Shown: in pieces, positions 5,894 to 6,008 of the stretch | How positions within the stretch are numbered: the stretch's first letter is position 1 | Layout of the letters: every line of letters starts with the position of its first letter | DNA from: Cyanobacteria bacterium UBA8803 | GTDB lineage: Bacteria; Cyanobacteriota; Cyanobacteriia; Cyanobacteriales; Coleofasciculaceae | Assembly (NCBI GenBank): GCA_003505715.1 | Contig: DNXU01000064.1 | Span: forward strand, 1-6,008 | Length of the DNA stretch: 6,008 nt | Direction: 5' to 3' | Notes under the pieces: model-generated | What the model was told of the DNA's origin: nothing | Seen by the model: only the letters and a program-made list of their open reading frames with translations | Databases searched by the model: none | Translations under genes and position numbers: made by a program

Positions 5894-5899
5894 ATCATA
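5894..5899 (-). promoter_or_regulatory. Candidate -10 element of the DUF760 gene
   Basis: On the minus strand TATGAT (5899-5894) matches the -10 consensus at 5 of 6 positions and would give a leader of about 70 bases. There is no good -35 hexamer at the expected distance, so it would need an activator or another sigma class. A weaker alternative, TAGAGT, lies nearer the gene. Confidence 0.25.
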
Positions 5900-5927
5900 G
5901 TTCTTTGCCCAGGAATTTACCACGGCT

Positions 5928-5937
5928 CTAGCGCTAG
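5928..5937. promoter_or_regulatory. Palindrome upstream of DUF760, possible operator
   Basis: CTAGCGCTAG is a perfect 10-base palindrome about 30 bases upstream of the candidate -10 element, overlapping or just above the -35 position. A second, shorter palindrome TGCTAGCA is at 5862-5869. They share the CTAG core. Binding by a regulator is inference. Confidence 0.25.
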
Positions 5938-5953
5938 GTCAAAATCTTAAGGT

Positions 5954-6008
5954 GGTAATTGGTAATGGGTGATTGGTAATGGGTGATGGGTGATTGGTGA
6001 TGGGTGAT
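5954..6008. repeat. Tandem heptamer (STRR-type) array, continues past the window
   Basis: Eight consecutive units fit GGTRATK in strict 7-base phase: GGTAATT, GGTAATG, GGTGATT, GGTAATG, GGTGATG, GGTGATT, GGTGATG, and GGTGAT cut by the window edge. Units differ only at positions 4 (A/G) and 7 (T/G). This is the form of the short tandemly repeated repetitive sequences known from filamentous cyanobacteria. It is not a CRISPR array: there are no spacers. It lies upstream of DUF760, clear of the predicted promoter. Confidence 0.85.

Noticed and set aside
5954..6008. CRISPR array
   Set aside because: Units are seven bases, contiguous and without spacers; no cas gene is present.

Overview
The window looks like a piece of a cyanobacterial chromosome. 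The palindromic octamer GCGATCGC (HIP1), which is over-represented in many cyanobacteria, occurs seven times in 6 kb (at 298, 1432, 2046, 3226, 3304, 3777 and 4427). The gene families agree: a DUF760 protein, a TMEM14-type membrane protein, and a Cache-type hybrid kinase ending in a class III cyclase. Degenerate heptamer repeats at the right edge are typical of filamentous cyanobacteria. The genus cannot be named from this sequence.

Layout from left to right. Bases 1-107 are non-coding and carry a G-rich tract. A Tat-exported ferritin-like protein is encoded on the minus strand (108-776) from a TTG start. A 237-base spacer follows. Next is a 1136-residue hybrid sensor kinase/response regulator/adenylate cyclase on the minus strand (1014-4424), starting at GTG. 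The spacer 4425-4668 holds a strong hairpin terminator (4509-4551), a candidate kinase promoter and a short C/T-rich tandem repeat. A four-helix TMEM14-family protein is on the minus strand (4669-5013). Divergent from it, on the plus strand, is a probable 31-residue single-helix membrane protein (5077-5172) with its own Shine-Dalgarno sequence. The stretch 5173-5435 has no convincing gene but contains several inverted repeats. A DUF760 protein is on the minus strand (5436-5816), and the window ends in a tandem heptamer array (5954-6008) that runs off the edge.

The four main genes share a strand, but spacers of about 240 bases or more, and a terminator upstream of the kinase, argue against a single operon. 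The kinase gene should couple an extracytoplasmic signal to a phosphorelay and to cAMP synthesis within one polypeptide. Its ligand and any downstream target are not visible here. No CRISPR array, transposase, tRNA, rRNA, phage gene or recognisable defence system was found. The least-explained parts are the small membrane ORF and the inverted repeats downstream of it. This is otherwise ordinary chromosomal sequence, and I do not see strong evidence for a new multi-gene system.
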